Shown here piece after piece: positions 15,798-17,281 of a DNA stretch of 17,281 bases (within the stretch, counting starts at the first letter, position 1; every line of letters starts with the position of its first letter). Position numbers and translations under genes: made by a program. The DNA comes from an uncultured Demequina sp. (GTDB taxonomy: Bacteria > Actinomycetota > Actinomycetes > Actinomycetales > Demequinaceae). The notes below the pieces were generated by a model. That model saw only the letters and a list, made by a program, of their open reading frames with translations. It ran no database searches and was not told the DNA's origin. Location: positions 1-17,281 of the forward strand of contig CALALQ010000082.1 of the NCBI GenBank assembly GCA_937925595.1, written 5' to 3'.

Positions 15798-16625
15798 GTG
15801 GTGGCCTGCCGGTTCCTGAACGTCTCGAAGTCTGGCTACTACGAGTGGGTGCGTCGACCGCCATCACCGCGGGCTTTCGCGGATGCGGAGCTGACGATGA
15901 CGATCCGTCGCATTCACGCTGATTCCCGCGAAACCTATGGTGCTCCTCGCGTGCTGGCGGAGTTGCGACTCGGGCTCGGCGTTCACGTCGGCCGGAAGCG
16001 CGTCGCGAGGCTGATGCGGCGGGAGGGGCTGGTCGGTGTCTCGCATCGCCGCAAGCGGCGCGGCTGGAAGCCGGACACCGCCACGCACGAGGACCTCGTG
16101 AAGCGGCAGTTCCGCGCCGACGCGCCGAACCGGCTCTGGTTCTGCGACATCACGCAGCACCGCGCGAGGGACGGATGGGTTTACTGCGCCGCCGTGATCG
16201 ACGCGTTCAGCCGCCGGATCGTGGGCTGGTCGATCTCGGATCGGATCACCGCAGAGATCGTTGTTGACGCGCTCGAAATGGCCCGGTGGCGCCGCCGCCC
16301 CGAGCCCGGAACCGTGGTCCACGCGGATCGAGGAGCGCAATACACCTCGTGGCTCTTCGGGCACCGACTCCGCCAAGCAGGTCTCCTCGGCTCGATGGGC
16401 AGAGTCGCCTCAAGCGTCGATAACGCCCTCATCGAGAGCTTCTGGTCGACGATGCAGCGCGAGCTACTGAATCGCACGTCCTGGGACTCAAGGACGCAAC
16501 TCGCGTCGGCCATGTTCGAGTGGATCGAGGGGTTCTACAACCCTCGCCGCCGGCACACCAGCCTCGGCAACCTCAGCCCCGCCGAATACGAAGCCCTTCA
16601 CACCGCCGCCGAAATCGCGGCATGA
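15798..16625 (+). CDS. IS3-family transposase OrfB (DDE integrase domain)
   Basis: The listed start gives 275 residues, but translation is probably by -1 frameshift from orfA at 15744-15750, since the frame is open upstream with family-like sequence (FRLVQELAADGVP). The region opens with VSKSGYYEW, the usual HTH_21 segment. The DDE catalytic residues sit in FCDITQH, HADRGAQYTS and NALIESFW, and the C-terminal RRRHTSLGNLSPAEYE is typical of the family. It cuts and joins the IS ends. No stop or frameshift is seen, so it appears functional. Confidence 0.88.
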   Translation: MVACRFLNVSKSGYYEWVRRPPSPRAFADAELTMTIRRIHADSRETYGAPRVLAELRLGLGVHVGRKRVARLMRREGLVGVSHRRKRRGWKPDTATHEDLVKRQFRADAPNRLWFCDITQHRARDGWVYCAAVIDAFSRRIVGWSISDRITAEIVVDALEMARWRRRPEPGTVVHADRGAQYTSWLFGHRLRQAGLLGSMGRVASSVDNALIESFWSTMQRELLNRTSWDSRTQLASAMFEWIEGFYNPRRRHTSLGNLSPAEYEALHTAAEIAA

Positions 16626-17024
16626 TCAACACACAAGAACCGTCCGGGAAACCGGGTCAGGCTCCGGCAGCTTCAATGGCGCCGTGCGGTCCGCGACTAC
16701 ATATGTGCGTTCCCGTCCGAGAGCGCCCAGGAAGAGCCCAAGTTCAAGAATCACATTGTCTCGAGGGGCGAACTGGGCGAGGTCGCGGCTGTTGACAACG
16801 TCGTCGGGAGTGGCCACGAGCACGGCGAAGTCTGCGCGGCGGGCCGCCTCCACCAGCGATTCGAGCGTGTAACTCCCGGCCGCGAAAACCCCTTGGTTCC
16901 ACGCCGTCGTTGTGCAACGTCCTGTTGAGTTGAGCTCGCTTTGCAAATAGCGCACAACCTCACTCGCCTCTGAGGACGATCCAATGAAGACCGAGGGGAC
17001 CCGCGTCTTGTCGGGAGAGCTCAC
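16626..17024 (-). pseudogene. TIR-like nucleotide-binding protein, C-terminus replaced by the IS
   Basis: From GTG 17024 the frame encodes 119 host residues, then 13 from the IS end before a stop. The motifs are those of the prokaryotic TIR-like family related to Cap12 (PF10137 type): VFIGSSSEA at the start, WNQGVF, TLESLVEAARRADFAVLVATPDD, then PRDNVILELGLFLGALGRER with the expected catalytic Glu, and LKLP. Relatives bind or cleave NAD and often act as effectors of antiphage immunity. The break falls right after LKLP, losing the end of the TIR domain and any C-terminal domain. The start is uncertain: the frame is open to TTG 17129, but the TIR fold begins only about 11 residues after GTG 17024. 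Activity is doubtful, though the core is present. Confidence 0.7.
16642..16667 (+). repeat. Right terminal inverted repeat of the IS3 element
   Basis: This is the reverse complement of the left end with two mismatches. The last codon of the broken TIR gene (Pro of LKLP) falls on its outer edge. Confidence 0.85.
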
Positions 17025-17185
17025 CCTTGTGAGACTACCGCGACGACCCACCGCAAATCTCCGGGATGCGTGACCCCTCGCCACGTCCGGGGTCGCCCAG
17101 TAACAGCGTTTGCGTCCTGGGAAGATCAACTAGTGTGAACGACTCGGATGCCAAGAGGTACGCATTGATCGAATGATCCCGTGGA

Positions 17186-17281
17186 TCAACAACGTGCGTA
17201 TGGATCGTCTTCGCTGACACCTGACAGGCCTTCGACCGAGCGGTGGCCGAGATCGCTCACGCGACGCAGCACCTCCTCGAC
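17186..17281 (-). CDS. Possible C-terminal tail of a gene entering from the right edge
   Basis: On the minus strand an open frame of 31 codons enters the window and stops at TGA 17186-17188. Its sequence (EEVLRRVSDLGHRSVEGLSG) is protein-like, amphipathic and charged. It would end about 160 bases before the TIR gene on the same strand. The fragment is too short to name and may be chance. Confidence 0.3.
   Translation of the reverse strand, partial: VEEVLRRVSDLGHRSVEGLSGVSEDDPYARC

Larger units (their letters stand above)
15401..16667 (+). mobile_element. Complete IS3-family insertion sequence
   Basis: The element is about 1.27 kb, bounded by 26-base inverted repeats (15401-15426 and 16642-16667) that match at 24 positions; each end reads CCGGAGCCTGACCCG from outside. 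It holds orfA and orfB in the two-frame arrangement of the IS3 family, with a canonical -1 slippery site. Both frames, all three catalytic residues and both ends look intact, so it may be active. No direct target duplication of three or four bases is visible at these ends. It has inserted into the 3' part of a TIR-like gene on the right. Confidence 0.88.

Noticed and set aside
17035..17220. 61-codon minus-strand frame upstream of the TIR gene
   Set aside because: No ribosome site, overlaps both the possible gene tail and the open 5' extension of the TIR frame, and has no recognisable motif.
1..17281. CRISPR array, tRNA, rRNA or riboswitch
   Set aside because: No regularly spaced repeats, cloverleaf or known aptamer pattern was seen by eye on either strand.

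Overview
The window is high-GC DNA with actinobacterial habits: GTG starts, strong GGAGG ribosome sites, ATGA/GTGA stop-start overlaps, and a sugar ABC importer without its own ATPase. A Microbacteriaceae-type host fits, but I cannot fix the genus from sequence alone. The core, about 0.8-14.7 kb, is a polyol/ketose catabolic regulon. The two ends are accessory DNA: HTH genes, a decayed XRE-ImmA gene, an IS3-family element and a TIR-like gene cut by that element.

Layout. 1-483: the tail of an unknown gene overlapping a small HTH gene. 484-806: no gene seen. 807-2295: an operator/promoter, an MFS polyol permease of the RbtT/DalT type, and a strong terminator. 2327-7717: a second copy of the operator/promoter driving a GatY/FbaA-type class II aldolase, an FGGY kinase, a xylulokinase (XylB) and a third FGGY kinase. 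7709-8461 (-): a GntR/HutC regulator whose end overlaps the third kinase tail to tail. 8519-13955: a third operator/promoter driving a SmoE-like polyol-binding lipoprotein, two permeases, a zinc-dependent polyol dehydrogenase and a class II fructose-bisphosphatase (GlpX). 13962-14708 (-): a second GntR paralogue, again convergent with the end of the operon. 14800-15360 (-): an XRE-ImmA pseudogene. 15401-16667: a complete IS3-family element. 16626-17024 (-): a TIR-like gene truncated by the IS. 17186-17281 (-): a possible gene tail.

How it works together (inference). A polyol enters by the MFS permease or the ABC importer and the dehydrogenase oxidises it to a ketose. XylB makes xylulose 5-phosphate, while the other two FGGY kinases handle other ketoses, perhaps at C1. 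The aldolase cleaves a ketose phosphate to dihydroxyacetone phosphate plus an aldehyde, or runs in reverse with GlpX to feed the pentose phosphate pool. The three operons share the palindrome TGTACGTACA at their promoters. In two of them it continues into an identical 24-base block containing the predicted -35 box, so one or both GntR proteins probably control the whole set. I find no CRISPR array, tRNA or rRNA.
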